A stretch of DNA of 33,592 bases from JAJCZB01 sp964350195 (GTDB lineage: Bacteria > Babelota > Babeliae > Babelales > Vermiphilaceae), in the NCBI GenBank assembly GCA_964350195.1, contig CAYGJB010000012.1, positions 1 through 33,592 of the forward strand, written 5' to 3'. The first letter of the stretch is position 1, and each line of letters starts with the position of its first letter. Both the position numbers and the translations under genes were made by a program. Under the pieces are notes generated by a model that was not told where the DNA came from, did no database searches, and saw only the letters and a program-made list of their open reading frames with translations. Of the stretch, positions 8,259 to 16,179 are shown piece by piece.

Positions 8259-9224
8259 ATGAAAAAAATATTTTTTTTCTTTTTTTTTGCACCTATCAAT
8301 CTAATCTTTGCTCAGCATTTTTCTCGGGCTGTTACCTATGAGCAAAGCCCTGGAAGATTTGGGGACAATGTGCTTTCATATATTCATGCAAAGTGGGTTG
8401 CTTACAAAAATAATATTCCTCTTTTATATAAGCCATTTATATATTCTGATGAGCTTTTAATGCATGAAAAAGAGTTGCATTATGTTGATTATGCGAGGCT
8501 GTTTAAAAAGATTGTTGTGCTCGATTCAGATCTGTTGAATAGTACTGATGGTGTCGAATCTATTCTTTATGTTGTTCCCTATTTTCCTGAATCTAAATGG
8601 GAACAAAACTGTGCCGTTAGCTTTTCTGGGGGTGCGTGGCCTTTTATACAGACGGGGTGGGAGGATAAACATTTTATAGCAATGTTAAATGCTATGATTG
8701 CGCCAAGAAGATTAGTATGTGCTCAAGAGCTTCCAAAGGATAAGATTACCGTTGCGTTGCATATGAGAAAAGGAGGCAATAATGATACTCCAGAAACAGT
8801 GACACAATTTCCACTTAAGTTTTTACCCAATGACTTTTATGTTGAACAAATAAAGAAGCTGTATGAGTTGGTAGGATCTAAGCCTCTTTATGTCTTTTTA
8901 TTTACTGATGATAACAACCCTCAATTGATTGCTGAAAAGATTGCAAATGAGCTTCAGGGGTTTGCTATAGAAATAGATTATAGAAAGAGTGGCAATAGTG
9001 ACACTCTCAATGTGGTAGAAGATTTTTTTGCCTTAAAGCAGTTTGACTGCTTGATACATAGCGAATCAAATTTTTCTTTTGTAATGAGCCAGCTAAAAGA
9101 TTATTTTTTTTCTATTTACCCTACCTCTTTTCATAAAAATGGCTCTGGTTATGTATATGACGTTATAAGCATTAAGCAAAATTATTCTGGAGCTTTTCAT
9201 GGGCAGGTAAGCTGTTGTGTATAA
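8259..9224 (+). CDS. Exported GT11-like glycosyltransferase, second paralog
   Basis: A 321-residue paralog of the protein at 1786-2802. The signal peptide is 1-18, ending IFA. The loop SPGRFGDNVLSYIHAKWVAY (30-49) and the donor motif VALHMRKGG (165-173) match the paralog. The second arginine of the usual HxRR motif is lysine here (K171). Both paralogs share the PLKFLP(D/N)xxYxxQI block and a late FDC(M/L)I segment. The ATG follows the previous stop directly, with only a weak GGCGGA ribosome site. The first codons contain long homopolymers: seven A, then eight T, one C and nine T. Slippage there could switch the gene on and off. Confidence 0.62.
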   Translation: MKKIFFFFFFAPINLIFAQHFSRAVTYEQSPGRFGDNVLSYIHAKWVAYKNNIPLLYKPFIYSDELLMHEKELHYVDYARLFKKIVVLDSDLLNSTDGVESILYVVPYFPESKWEQNCAVSFSGGAWPFIQTGWEDKHFIAMLNAMIAPRRLVCAQELPKDKITVALHMRKGGNNDTPETVTQFPLKFLPNDFYVEQIKKLYELVGSKPLYVFLFTDDNNPQLIAEKIANELQGFAIEIDYRKSGNSDTLNVVEDFFALKQFDCLIHSESNFSFVMSQLKDYFFSIYPTSFHKNGSGYVYDVISIKQNYSGAFHGQVSCCV

Positions 9225-9293
9225 CAAACTCCTTGGCTATAATTGTGTGGCGTTTTACAAAGGAGCAATACAATTGGTTGGTGCAATAAGAGT

Positions 9294-10019
9294 ATGAAAC
9301 AAACAGTTTCGGTCATTATTCCCTGTCGAAATGAAAAAGGCAATATTGAAAATGCGATTAAACGATGCCCACTCATGGGGGGACATACAGAGTTTATTTT
9401 CGTAGAAGGCAATTCAACAGATGACACGCTTTCAGAGATTCAAAGAGTAACTAAAAAATATCAAGAGCGTGATATTAAATGGTGTGTACAAGACGGCATA
9501 GGTAAAGGAGATGCGGTTCGTAAGGGGTTTGCAAGAGCTACAGGCGATATTTTAATGATTCTCGATGCTGATCTTACGATGCCCCCCGAAGAGCTTCCAA
9601 AGTTTTATGAAGCGTTGGTACAGAGAGACGGAAGATGTATCAATGGATCACGTCTTCTTTTAAAAATGGATAAAAAAGCTATGGGCTTTTTAGCGTGGCT
9701 CGCAAATCATTTTTTTGGCTATCTCGTTTCATTCATAACTAAACAAAGAGTGAGCGATACATTATGCGGCACAAAAGTTCTTTGGAAAAAAGATTACGAA
9801 ACAATTGCTATGAATAGAAAAAAGCTAGGTTTACAGGATCCATTTGGCGACTTTGATCTTTTGTTTGGTGCAGCACATATTAAACTTCAGATTATTGATG
9901 TGCCGATTCATTACAAAGCTCGTTCGTATGGAAAGACAAACATAAAGCGATTTAAAGAGGTATGGTTTTTGTTGTGGATGTGCTTAAGGGCTTGGTGGGT
10001 ACTTCGGGTGAAATCATGA
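9294..10019 (+). CDS. GT2 glycosyltransferase, polyprenyl-phosphate sugar transferase type
   Basis: A 241-residue GT2 enzyme without a signal peptide. The fold begins VSVIIPCRNEKGNI, with EGNSTDDT (about residues 38-45), an IGKGDAVRKGF segment and the metal site MILDADL. This resembles dolichol/polyprenyl-phosphate mannose or glucose synthases (DPM1-like), which load a sugar on a lipid carrier at the cytosolic membrane face. The C-terminus is rich in Trp and Leu (WFLLWMCLRAWWVL) and may bind the membrane. I chose the ATG at 9294 because it starts right at the conserved fold. The upstream TTG at 9243 would add 17 unconserved residues. The stop overlaps the next start by four bases. Confidence 0.75.
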   Translation: MKQTVSVIIPCRNEKGNIENAIKRCPLMGGHTEFIFVEGNSTDDTLSEIQRVTKKYQERDIKWCVQDGIGKGDAVRKGFARATGDILMILDADLTMPPEELPKFYEALVQRDGRCINGSRLLLKMDKKAMGFLAWLANHFFGYLVSFITKQRVSDTLCGTKVLWKKDYETIAMNRKKLGLQDPFGDFDLLFGAAHIKLQIIDVPIHYKARSYGKTNIKRFKEVWFLLWMCLRAWWVLRVKS

Positions 10020-10753
10020 AATTGGGCATTGTTATTCCTGCCTATAATGAAAAATCTCGTATAGGAGAAATGCTCAGCGCCTACCTTGATTTTTTTTCAT
10101 CTAAATCTGAATATCAATGTACTTTTATCGTTGTTTTAAATGGCTGCACCGATAACACCTTGGCTGTTGTGCAGCAATATGAAAAAAAAGGCACTTTAAT
10201 AATTATTGATTTGAAAGAGGCGGGCAAAGGGCTTGCGGTAAAAAGAGGTTTCAAAAAGGGATTAGAAATAGATGCAGAGATAATCGGTTTTGTTGATGCA
10301 GATATGGCTACTCAGCCTAACCACTTTTATGATCTGATTGAGCATCTTGATGATTATGATGGGGTTATTGCAAGCCGCTACATGAAAGAATCAAAAATTT
10401 TTCCTCCTCGTCCCTTTATAAAAGAGTGGGGACGTCGTCTTGTGTATCAGCCGTTGATATGGCTTTTTTTTGGATTACGTTTTAAAGATTATCAATGTGG
10501 CGCCAAGATTTTTAGGCGTAAAGTCATTGAAAAGGTTGCTCCATTGCTTACGGTAAAGCAGTGGGCATTTGATGTTGAGCTTCTTTATTTGTGCAAAAAA
10601 TTAGGATTTAAATTACGCGAATGGCCAACAGTGTGGCATGATCAAGCAGATAGTAAGCTTAAGATAATGAAGTCCGGTTTACGAATGCTCAGCTCCCTTT
10701 TTACTCTTCGGTGGCGACATTCATCTTTTGGAAAAAAAATAGAGAATATATAA
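10016..10753 (+). CDS. GT2 glycosyltransferase, DPM1/ALG5-like
   Basis: A 245-residue GT2 enzyme without a signal peptide. It begins LGIVIPAYNEKSRIGEML and has LNGCTDNT, the loop AGKGLAVKRGFKKGL, the metal site FVDADMATQP and the late block KDYQCGAKIFRR. This is the usual pattern for dolichyl-phosphate beta-glucosyltransferase or mannose synthase relatives. It therefore probably makes a lipid-linked monosaccharide for use by membrane transferases. The start at 10016 forms an ATGA overlap with the upstream GT2 gene, so the two similar enzymes are likely co-translated. A longer frame from 9962 would run 54 bases into that gene and adds nothing conserved. Confidence 0.77.
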   Translation: MKLGIVIPAYNEKSRIGEMLSAYLDFFSSKSEYQCTFIVVLNGCTDNTLAVVQQYEKKGTLIIIDLKEAGKGLAVKRGFKKGLEIDAEIIGFVDADMATQPNHFYDLIEHLDDYDGVIASRYMKESKIFPPRPFIKEWGRRLVYQPLIWLFFGLRFKDYQCGAKIFRRKVIEKVAPLLTVKQWAFDVELLYLCKKLGFKLREWPTVWHDQADSKLKIMKSGLRMLSSLFTLRWRHSSFGKKIENI

Positions 10754-10762
10754 AGGAAAAAA

Positions 10763-12697
10763 GTGTGTGGTTTTGCGGGATATAAAACAATACATGATGC
10801 AACAATAGATCACGAAATCTTGCATTCTCTCTCTCAAATCCTTGCTCATAGAGGCCCTGATGACGCGGGCGTATGGCGATCACAAGATCAAAAAATAGCG
10901 CTTGTCTCTCGGCGACTAAGCATTATTGATCTTTCAAAAGAAGCCTCGCAACCGATGGTTGATGAACATCAATCGGTTGTGCTTGTTTTTAATGGCGAAG
11001 TATATAACGCATTAGAGCTTCAAAAAGAACTTATTGGCAAGGGTTATTCTTTTAGCTCTCATAGTGATACACAGGTGGTATTACGAGCTTACAAAGAATG
11101 GGGCATTAGTTTTTTAGATCGTCTTGATGGTATGTTTGCTGGGGCAATCTATGATCGGGACTCAAAAAAAATGTATCTTTTTCGCGATAGAATGGGCATA
11201 AAGCCACTTTACTTTTCTTTGCAGGGAGGGATGCTGAGTTTTGCGTCTGAAATCAAAGCATTGTGGCATATGCCGTGGCTTGCAAAAAGAATATCTAGCC
11301 GCGCACTATCTCACTATCTCACCTATTTAGCAACACCTGCTCCTATGACATTATATGAAGGTATATACAAGCTTCCTGCTGGATTCTATGCCTGCTATGA
11401 TATACAGGGAAATATAGTGTTTAATCAATGGTATGATCCATTATATTTTCAGGAAAAACATTCTTCAAAAGATTTAGCAAAAAAATCGTTTTGTGCGAAT
11501 CACCTACGGACTCTTCTGGACGATGCTGTGCATAAACGTATGGCGGCAGATGTTCCGGTGGGTGCACTATTATCGGGAGGATTGGATTCCAGCATCGTTG
11601 TGGCGATGATGGCACGATATAAAAAAGATATAAGTACGTTTACGGTTTCTTTTGATGGAGATCCTAATGAGGAACGTGCTTGGGCTCGTAAGATTGCAAA
11701 AAAGTTTGGCACGAATCATCATGAATTAATTTTAACAGAGCAGGATGCTTTCTCTTCGTTTGAAAAGGTTGCCTATCATCAAGATGAGCCGCTTGGAGAT
11801 TCTGTATGTATACCTCTTTATTTTATAAGTAAGCAAGCTCGAGAGGCCGGGGTGAAAGTGCTGTTGCTTGGCGAAGGATCAGATGAGCTTTTTTGTGGCT
11901 ATCCCATGTATGTGGATTATATTTCGATGTATCGTTATTGGAAGCTTAGTCAGCATTTTATACCGGATGTTGCGAAACGGGGTCTTTTTTATGCAGCGCG
12001 CCCATTTTATGCAGAATATCCCAATCGACAAGATATGATCAAGTCGTGGTCGGAAGGCAGAAATCTTTTTTGGGGAGGGGTGCGTGTTTTTTCCGAACTT
12101 TGGAAGAAGAATGTATTACAAGCTTCAGAGTACGAACCATTTGATCCGATTATTGAGAAAATATATAAAGGATTTCCGCAGGAAAATGATAGCTATGCAA
12201 TAGCTGATTATCATCGTGAGAAATTTTATGAAAAATATCCCCGGGGTGATTTTTTTTCTGCAATGACTTATATCGAGCTCAAGCATAGGCTTCCTGAACT
12301 ACTTCTTACGCGAACCGATAAAATGACTATGGCTGCTTCAATGGAGGCACGAGTGCCGTTCCTTGATCGCAAGCTTGTTGAGTTTGCGTTGCAGATTCCT
12401 ATGAAATTTAAGTATCGAGAAAAACAAACAAAATATATTCTGAAAAAAGCTGTTGAGGGACTTATTCCACAAGATATAATTTATCGAAAAAAAGTAGGAT
12501 TCGCTTCTCCGGTAACCAAATGGTTTAAAGAAGGCAGTTACTTTAAAGAGCAGCTTAGGGATCTTCTTCATAGCAAAACAAAGTGGTCAGAAATTCTAGA
12601 TCAATCTGTTATTGAAGAGTTGATTAAAAAAAATAATACCAGCTCTATTGATTACTCGTATCAATTGTGGGCTCTAAATAATCTTCTACAGTTTTAA
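10763..12697 (+). CDS. asnB: Asparagine synthase (glutamine-hydrolysing) family amidotransferase
   Basis: A 644-residue two-domain amidotransferase. The N-terminal glutaminase starts MCGFAGY, so Cys2 becomes the nucleophile once Met is removed. It shows AHRGPDDAG (28-36), RRLSIIDL, FNGEVYN (76-82), SDTQVVL and FRDRMGIKPLYF. The C-terminal synthase has the ATP PP-loop SGGLDSS (271-277), GEGSDELFCGY (370-380) and the TRTDKMTMAASMEARVPFLD block. It can make asparagine from aspartate, but AsnB relatives in polysaccharide clusters often amidate sugar uronates, and the context favours that. The start is GTG, fixed by the essential Cys and the AAAGGA site upstream. Its stop shares TTAA with the convergent neighbour. 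Confidence 0.9.
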   Translation: MCGFAGYKTIHDATIDHEILHSLSQILAHRGPDDAGVWRSQDQKIALVSRRLSIIDLSKEASQPMVDEHQSVVLVFNGEVYNALELQKELIGKGYSFSSHSDTQVVLRAYKEWGISFLDRLDGMFAGAIYDRDSKKMYLFRDRMGIKPLYFSLQGGMLSFASEIKALWHMPWLAKRISSRALSHYLTYLATPAPMTLYEGIYKLPAGFYACYDIQGNIVFNQWYDPLYFQEKHSSKDLAKKSFCANHLRTLLDDAVHKRMAADVPVGALLSGGLDSSIVVAMMARYKKDISTFTVSFDGDPNEERAWARKIAKKFGTNHHELILTEQDAFSSFEKVAYHQDEPLGDSVCIPLYFISKQAREAGVKVLLLGEGSDELFCGYPMYVDYISMYRYWKLSQHFIPDVAKRGLFYAARPFYAEYPNRQDMIKSWSEGRNLFWGGVRVFSELWKKNVLQASEYEPFDPIIEKIYKGFPQENDSYAIADYHREKFYEKYPRGDFFSAMTYIELKHRLPELLLTRTDKMTMAASMEARVPFLDRKLVEFALQIPMKFKYREKQTKYILKKAVEGLIPQDIIYRKKVGFASPVTKWFKEGSYFKEQLRDLLHSKTKWSEILDQSVIEELIKKNNTSSIDYSYQLWALNNLLQF

Positions 12698-13383
12698 CGT
12701 TTTCTCACAAATAAAACGTCAGACTGCCACCAGTCTCCTTTGTGATACGCTCTTGTTTCGCCGAGGCTTGTAAATCCTTGTTTTTCCAACCATTGCTTTA
12801 CGGTGTTGTAGTGAGGAGTTCCTGTACGAAATTCTTTGTTATTAAGTTCGATATATATCGCCTTTACGGTATCAAGGATATTGCCAGATTGCTGTAATGC
12901 TTTCAGTTCATTGCCCTCCATATCAAGCCACATGAAATCTACATGATCAACCTTACTGAGTTTTGCCCAATTGTTAATAGTAGAGCATGCAACAGTAATG
13001 GGAGTTTTGATAAATGTATACAGATTAAACCACTTTTCTGGCGGGAGAGTAGACGAAGCGCCAGGGTTGTCTGTGCAAATGTAAAAGCTTGTTTCTCCAA
13101 TATAGTCTGAAAGGGCGAGATTGTATCTGATGACGTTGGGCAAATTTTTTGTTTTATCCACCAATTTTTCAAATGAAGGCGGGGATGGCTCAAAGGCATA
13201 TATAGTTCCTTCTGGCCAAAATCCAGACATCCTTTCGGTGTCTTCACCAATATGAGCACCCGCTTCAAATATTATGGGGTTTTTTGGTATATAGCTGCTT
13301 ACTTGGCGTAAGATTCGAAAGTGATCTGCAGAGTTTATGGCAATAAAGCAAAAGAGAGAAGAGAGTATTAACAAATTTTTCAT
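12694..13383 (-). CDS. FkbM-family methyltransferase with signal peptide
   Basis: A 229-residue FkbM-type SAM methyltransferase. Residues 1-19 are a signal peptide ending NSA. The mature part aligns by eye with the unsignalled paralog at 5463-6125: YIPKNPIIFEAGAHIGEDTE here against YIPQNPIIVEAGAYIGSDS there, then AFEPSPPSF, and FMWLDMEGNELKAL against LLWLDMQGAELSVL. The SAM-binding glycine motif and the LDMEG motif are intact, so the enzyme looks active. An exported methyltransferase would lack SAM in a normal periplasm, which makes this pair informative. It follows the DxD glycosyltransferase at 13397 in a two-gene minus-strand unit. Confidence 0.78.
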   Translation of the reverse strand: MKNLLILSSLFCFIAINSADHFRILRQVSSYIPKNPIIFEAGAHIGEDTERMSGFWPEGTIYAFEPSPPSFEKLVDKTKNLPNVIRYNLALSDYIGETSFYICTDNPGASSTLPPEKWFNLYTFIKTPITVACSTINNWAKLSKVDHVDFMWLDMEGNELKALQQSGNILDTVKAIYIELNNKEFRTGTPHYNTVKQWLEKQGFTSLGETRAYHKGDWWQSDVLFVRKR

Positions 13384-13396
13384 GATAACTTTCTGT

Positions 13397-14215
13397 TTAT
13401 TTAAGACCTAAAAGATGCATTGCTTCTTCAACTAAGTGCGCATGCTTAATATAAGGTTTGAGGGCAATATCGATAATTTGCCTATTTTTGATTCTATTTT
13501 TATTCCATTGATGCGCGTGCATACGATTGATAATCCAGTTGTGTCCTAAGCGGACTACCTTACTTTGATACTCTTCCCATTGCGTAACGTGTCGATAGAG
13601 CATTATTTGATCGGTGTAAAATTGCCATTTTGGGTATTCAGTTTTGCCCCATTCTTCTAGTTTTTCTCGAATGGCTTCGATAGAGCCTGTTTTGATACCA
13701 AATATTTTTGCAAAGGTTGAGCCTTTTGCAGCGCAGTAGCACATAGGCCATTGTTCTGGCTCAAGGCCTCGGCCCTTGAGCGCTATTTTTTCACTTTGTG
13801 GGTACTCTCGATAGAAAACGATCTTGTCGGCATCAATAGTGGCTAGATTATTATGGAAATAATCTTTATCAACAGCTATGTGATCAATGTCCGATACGAT
13901 GCATACTTCATCCGGATATAAAGCAGGTAACAATAATCGTATAACTTGCGATGGATAAGATGATGGGCATCCCTCAATTGGCTTGAAGCGGATTACTTCA
14001 CCCAAAGACTCGTCGATTTCTACATCGTCGTTGGTGCATAGAGCGAGAGTGGGTGTTACACCGATAATATTTTTCCATGATTTGGCTGCTGCCTCCCAGA
14101 ATCCAAGATACCAGTCACTTTCATTCACCCCCATAACAACACGTGTTAACTTCATCTTTTCGCCATATGATACGGTGTTGCATATTAATGCTATAAAGAA
14201 AATGAAACGTTTCAC
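13397..14215 (-). CDS. Exported GT-A-like glycosyltransferase with DID motif
   Basis: A 272-residue protein with a signal peptide (about 1-18, cut near VSYG). The mature part begins KLTRVVMGVNESDWY and contains a clear DxD-type site in CIVSDIDHIAVD (105-116; D109, D111). It also has a VIRLLLPALYPDE helix just before it, as in many GT-A enzymes where the active centre follows a conserved helix. Trp and His are frequent in the C-terminal part. I do not recognise a named family. The gene diverges from the GT4 gene at 14271 and is followed after 13 bases by the signal-bearing FkbM gene. Confidence 0.58.
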   Translation of the reverse strand: MKRFIFFIALICNTVSYGEKMKLTRVVMGVNESDWYLGFWEAAAKSWKNIIGVTPTLALCTNDDVEIDESLGEVIRFKPIEGCPSSYPSQVIRLLLPALYPDEVCIVSDIDHIAVDKDYFHNNLATIDADKIVFYREYPQSEKIALKGRGLEPEQWPMCYCAAKGSTFAKIFGIKTGSIEAIREKLEEWGKTEYPKWQFYTDQIMLYRHVTQWEEYQSKVVRLGHNWIINRMHAHQWNKNRIKNRQIIDIALKPYIKHAHLVEEAMHLLGLK

Positions 14216-14234
14216 TGGTATCCTTTTTTTTTGG

Positions 14235-14262
14235 TTACAGATTGGTACAAGTAGTGTATAGT
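14235..14262 (+). promoter_or_regulatory. Candidate promoter giving a nearly leaderless GT4 transcript
   Basis: TTACAG at 14235-14240 and TATAGT at 14257-14262 are 16 bases apart. Transcription would start around 14268-14270, directly at the ATG at 14271, which has no ribosome site. This is a visual match only. Confidence 0.35.
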
Positions 14263-14270
14263 GTCACGCC

Positions 14271-15320
14271 ATGAAGCAAAGATATTTTGAAGGAATTTCA
14301 CGAAAGTCTATCACAGTATGTGGGGTCTATCCACCACCAATTGGAGGGGTATCCACCCATGTTCAAAGAGTGGTTGATTATCTTACGCATCAATATAATA
14401 AAGTATTTTTTTTTGATACGGAACGACGCAGTTTTCTGCCAAACTACTTGATTAGATTAATGAGTCATATCATAAAAAAACGACCCGATATTATTCATTT
14501 TCACGCAACGTATGCGCGCTCTATGATTTTTGATTTAGTTATTCTGTACGCGTTATCTTTTATTCTTAGGTTTGAACTTATTGTGATTGAGCATGATTGC
14601 CGTCATCTTTATCGGCGCACATGGATAACAAAAAAGCTGTTTAGGCGATGCATTCGTGCAGCTACACAGGTGGTGATGATGGGTGAATCAGCTTATAAGA
14701 GTTATCAAGAATGCCGCATTCGTGTTAAAAAATATACAATTGAAAGTGCCTTTTTACCTCCTGCGCAACATACAGAGCTATCAATAGTGGCAACCTATTC
14801 CTCTTCATTAAACGTATTTTTTGAGCAACATACGCCTATTATTTTATTTAATGCAGCACATATAATGCTCCAGGACAATCAAGATGTGTATGGGTTTGAT
14901 CAAGCGATAGAAATGGTTTCGTTATTGCAAAAAAATTATCCAGATGTTGGGCTTTTGATGGTAGTAGCATGGGTGAACAATAAAGAGTATTTCGATCTAT
15001 TGTGTGAGCGTATGGCCCATTTAAGTGTCTCAGAAAACATATATATTTTGCAAGACCAAAAAGAGCTTTGGCCACTCTTTAAAAAGGTTGATCTGCTCAT
15101 TCGTCCAACGCTTTCTGATGGAGCCAGCATAAGCATAGAAGAGGCTTTGTATTTTGGTGTTCCCGTGGTTGCCAGTGATGCGGTATCTCGTCAAGAAGAG
15201 GTGGTACTGTATAAAAAATCTGATGTAAAAGATCTTGCGATAAAAGTTGATACGGTGTTGAAGGAAAAAATATATGGTGCTCAAGCAAAGCGTAATCATT
15301 TGCACGAGAAATCGGCCTGA
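14271..15320 (+). CDS. GT4-family glycosyltransferase
   Basis: A 349-residue GT-B enzyme of family GT4, which uses nucleotide sugars to extend glycans in the cytosol. The N-terminal domain has the typical ITVCGVYPPPIGGVSTHVQR (14-33) and IIHFHATYARS (74-84). The C-terminal domain has LLIRPTLSDGASISIEEALY (275-294) and then FGVPVVASD (295-303), the donor-binding block. There is no signal peptide. No Shine-Dalgarno site precedes the ATG, and the likely promoter sits so close that the message may be leaderless. The 3' end overlaps the next gene by 47 bases in another frame. The function is probably one step of building the cluster's glycan. Confidence 0.82.
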   Translation: MKQRYFEGISRKSITVCGVYPPPIGGVSTHVQRVVDYLTHQYNKVFFFDTERRSFLPNYLIRLMSHIIKKRPDIIHFHATYARSMIFDLVILYALSFILRFELIVIEHDCRHLYRRTWITKKLFRRCIRAATQVVMMGESAYKSYQECRIRVKKYTIESAFLPPAQHTELSIVATYSSSLNVFFEQHTPIILFNAAHIMLQDNQDVYGFDQAIEMVSLLQKNYPDVGLLMVVAWVNNKEYFDLLCERMAHLSVSENIYILQDQKELWPLFKKVDLLIRPTLSDGASISIEEALYFGVPVVASDAVSRQEEVVLYKKSDVKDLAIKVDTVLKEKIYGAQAKRNHLHEKSA

Positions 15321-16179
15321 TGACGTAACGCGATGCCTGATTTCTTTATCAAAGCAAACGCGCCCACCTGAAGAGCTTATTATTGTTGATAGTAGTGATA
15401 TACCGCTTAATGAGGATAAAAAATTTATTGAAATGTTTGATAAATTTTTTTCGCAGAGTAGCGTGCAATACCTTCATACAAATCCCGGTCTTACATATCA
15501 AAGAAATAGGGGTATAGAGCAAGCTCGTAGCGATATTATTTATTTCTTTGATGATGATGTGGAGTTGAAAGAAAACTATTTAGAGATCATGCAGGAGACG
15601 TTCACTAATCATCCTGAGTATGCAGGAGGAATGGGAACTATTACAAATATAACGCCGTTGTCCTGGCGGTATCGATTGTTTCGTTTTCTTTTTTTACTAC
15701 AACGAACTTATTCAACAGGATCATTCACTCTTTCAGGCATGCCTACTCATCCGTATGGTACTAAGCAGTTTAAAAAGGTGGAGGTGCTGGGTGGCTGCTG
15801 TATGGCATTTCGTAAAGAGGCTTTTTCGTTTGAAAGATTTGATGAATCATTTAAGGGCTATGCTTTTATGGAGGATAGTGATATTGCGCGAAGAATTTCA
15901 TTCTCTCGCTCTCTTTTTTTTAATCCATCTGCTCAACTTGTTCATTTAGAAAGTCCCGTTGCACGAGATCGTATATATGACTCGTCCTACATGTTTGTTA
16001 AAAATTATAGTTATCTTTTTTTTAGACATTTTTATCGAAAAAATAAATTTAGAATAATAGCATACTATTGGTCTATTATAGGGCTTTTTCTTGAGGCTTT
16101 TTTGTTGCGAGATTGGCAGCGCTTAGTAGGCTATTATTCTGGGTTCAAACAATTTCATAAGGAGAAAAAAAGAACATGA
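15274..16179 (+). CDS. GT2-family glycosyltransferase
   Basis: A 301-residue GT2 enzyme similar to bacterial rhamnosyl- or galactosyl-type transferases of polysaccharide loci. It has SVIICTRNRPDDV (6-18), IIVDSSD, the loop NPGLTYQRNRGIEQAR (70-85), the metal site FFDDDVEL (91-98), LGGCCMAFRKEAF and the acceptor block MEDSDIARR. No signal peptide is present. One hydrophobic stretch near the C-terminus (about 261-277) may touch the membrane. The start has AAGGAA at good spacing, so the 47-base overlap with the GT4 gene appears real. The stop overlaps the next start (ATGA), which indicates coupling. Confidence 0.82.
   Translation: MVLKQSVIICTRNRPDDVTRCLISLSKQTRPPEELIIVDSSDIPLNEDKKFIEMFDKFFSQSSVQYLHTNPGLTYQRNRGIEQARSDIIYFFDDDVELKENYLEIMQETFTNHPEYAGGMGTITNITPLSWRYRLFRFLFLLQRTYSTGSFTLSGMPTHPYGTKQFKKVEVLGGCCMAFRKEAFSFERFDESFKGYAFMEDSDIARRISFSRSLFFNPSAQLVHLESPVARDRIYDSSYMFVKNYSYLFFRHFYRKNKFRIIAYYWSIIGLFLEAFLLRDWQRLVGYYSGFKQFHKEKKRT

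Noticed and set aside
9243..9293. Longer TTG start for the first DPM-like GT2 gene
   Set aside because: It adds 17 residues before the conserved VSVIIP strand with no homology, and the ATG at 9294 starts right at the fold.
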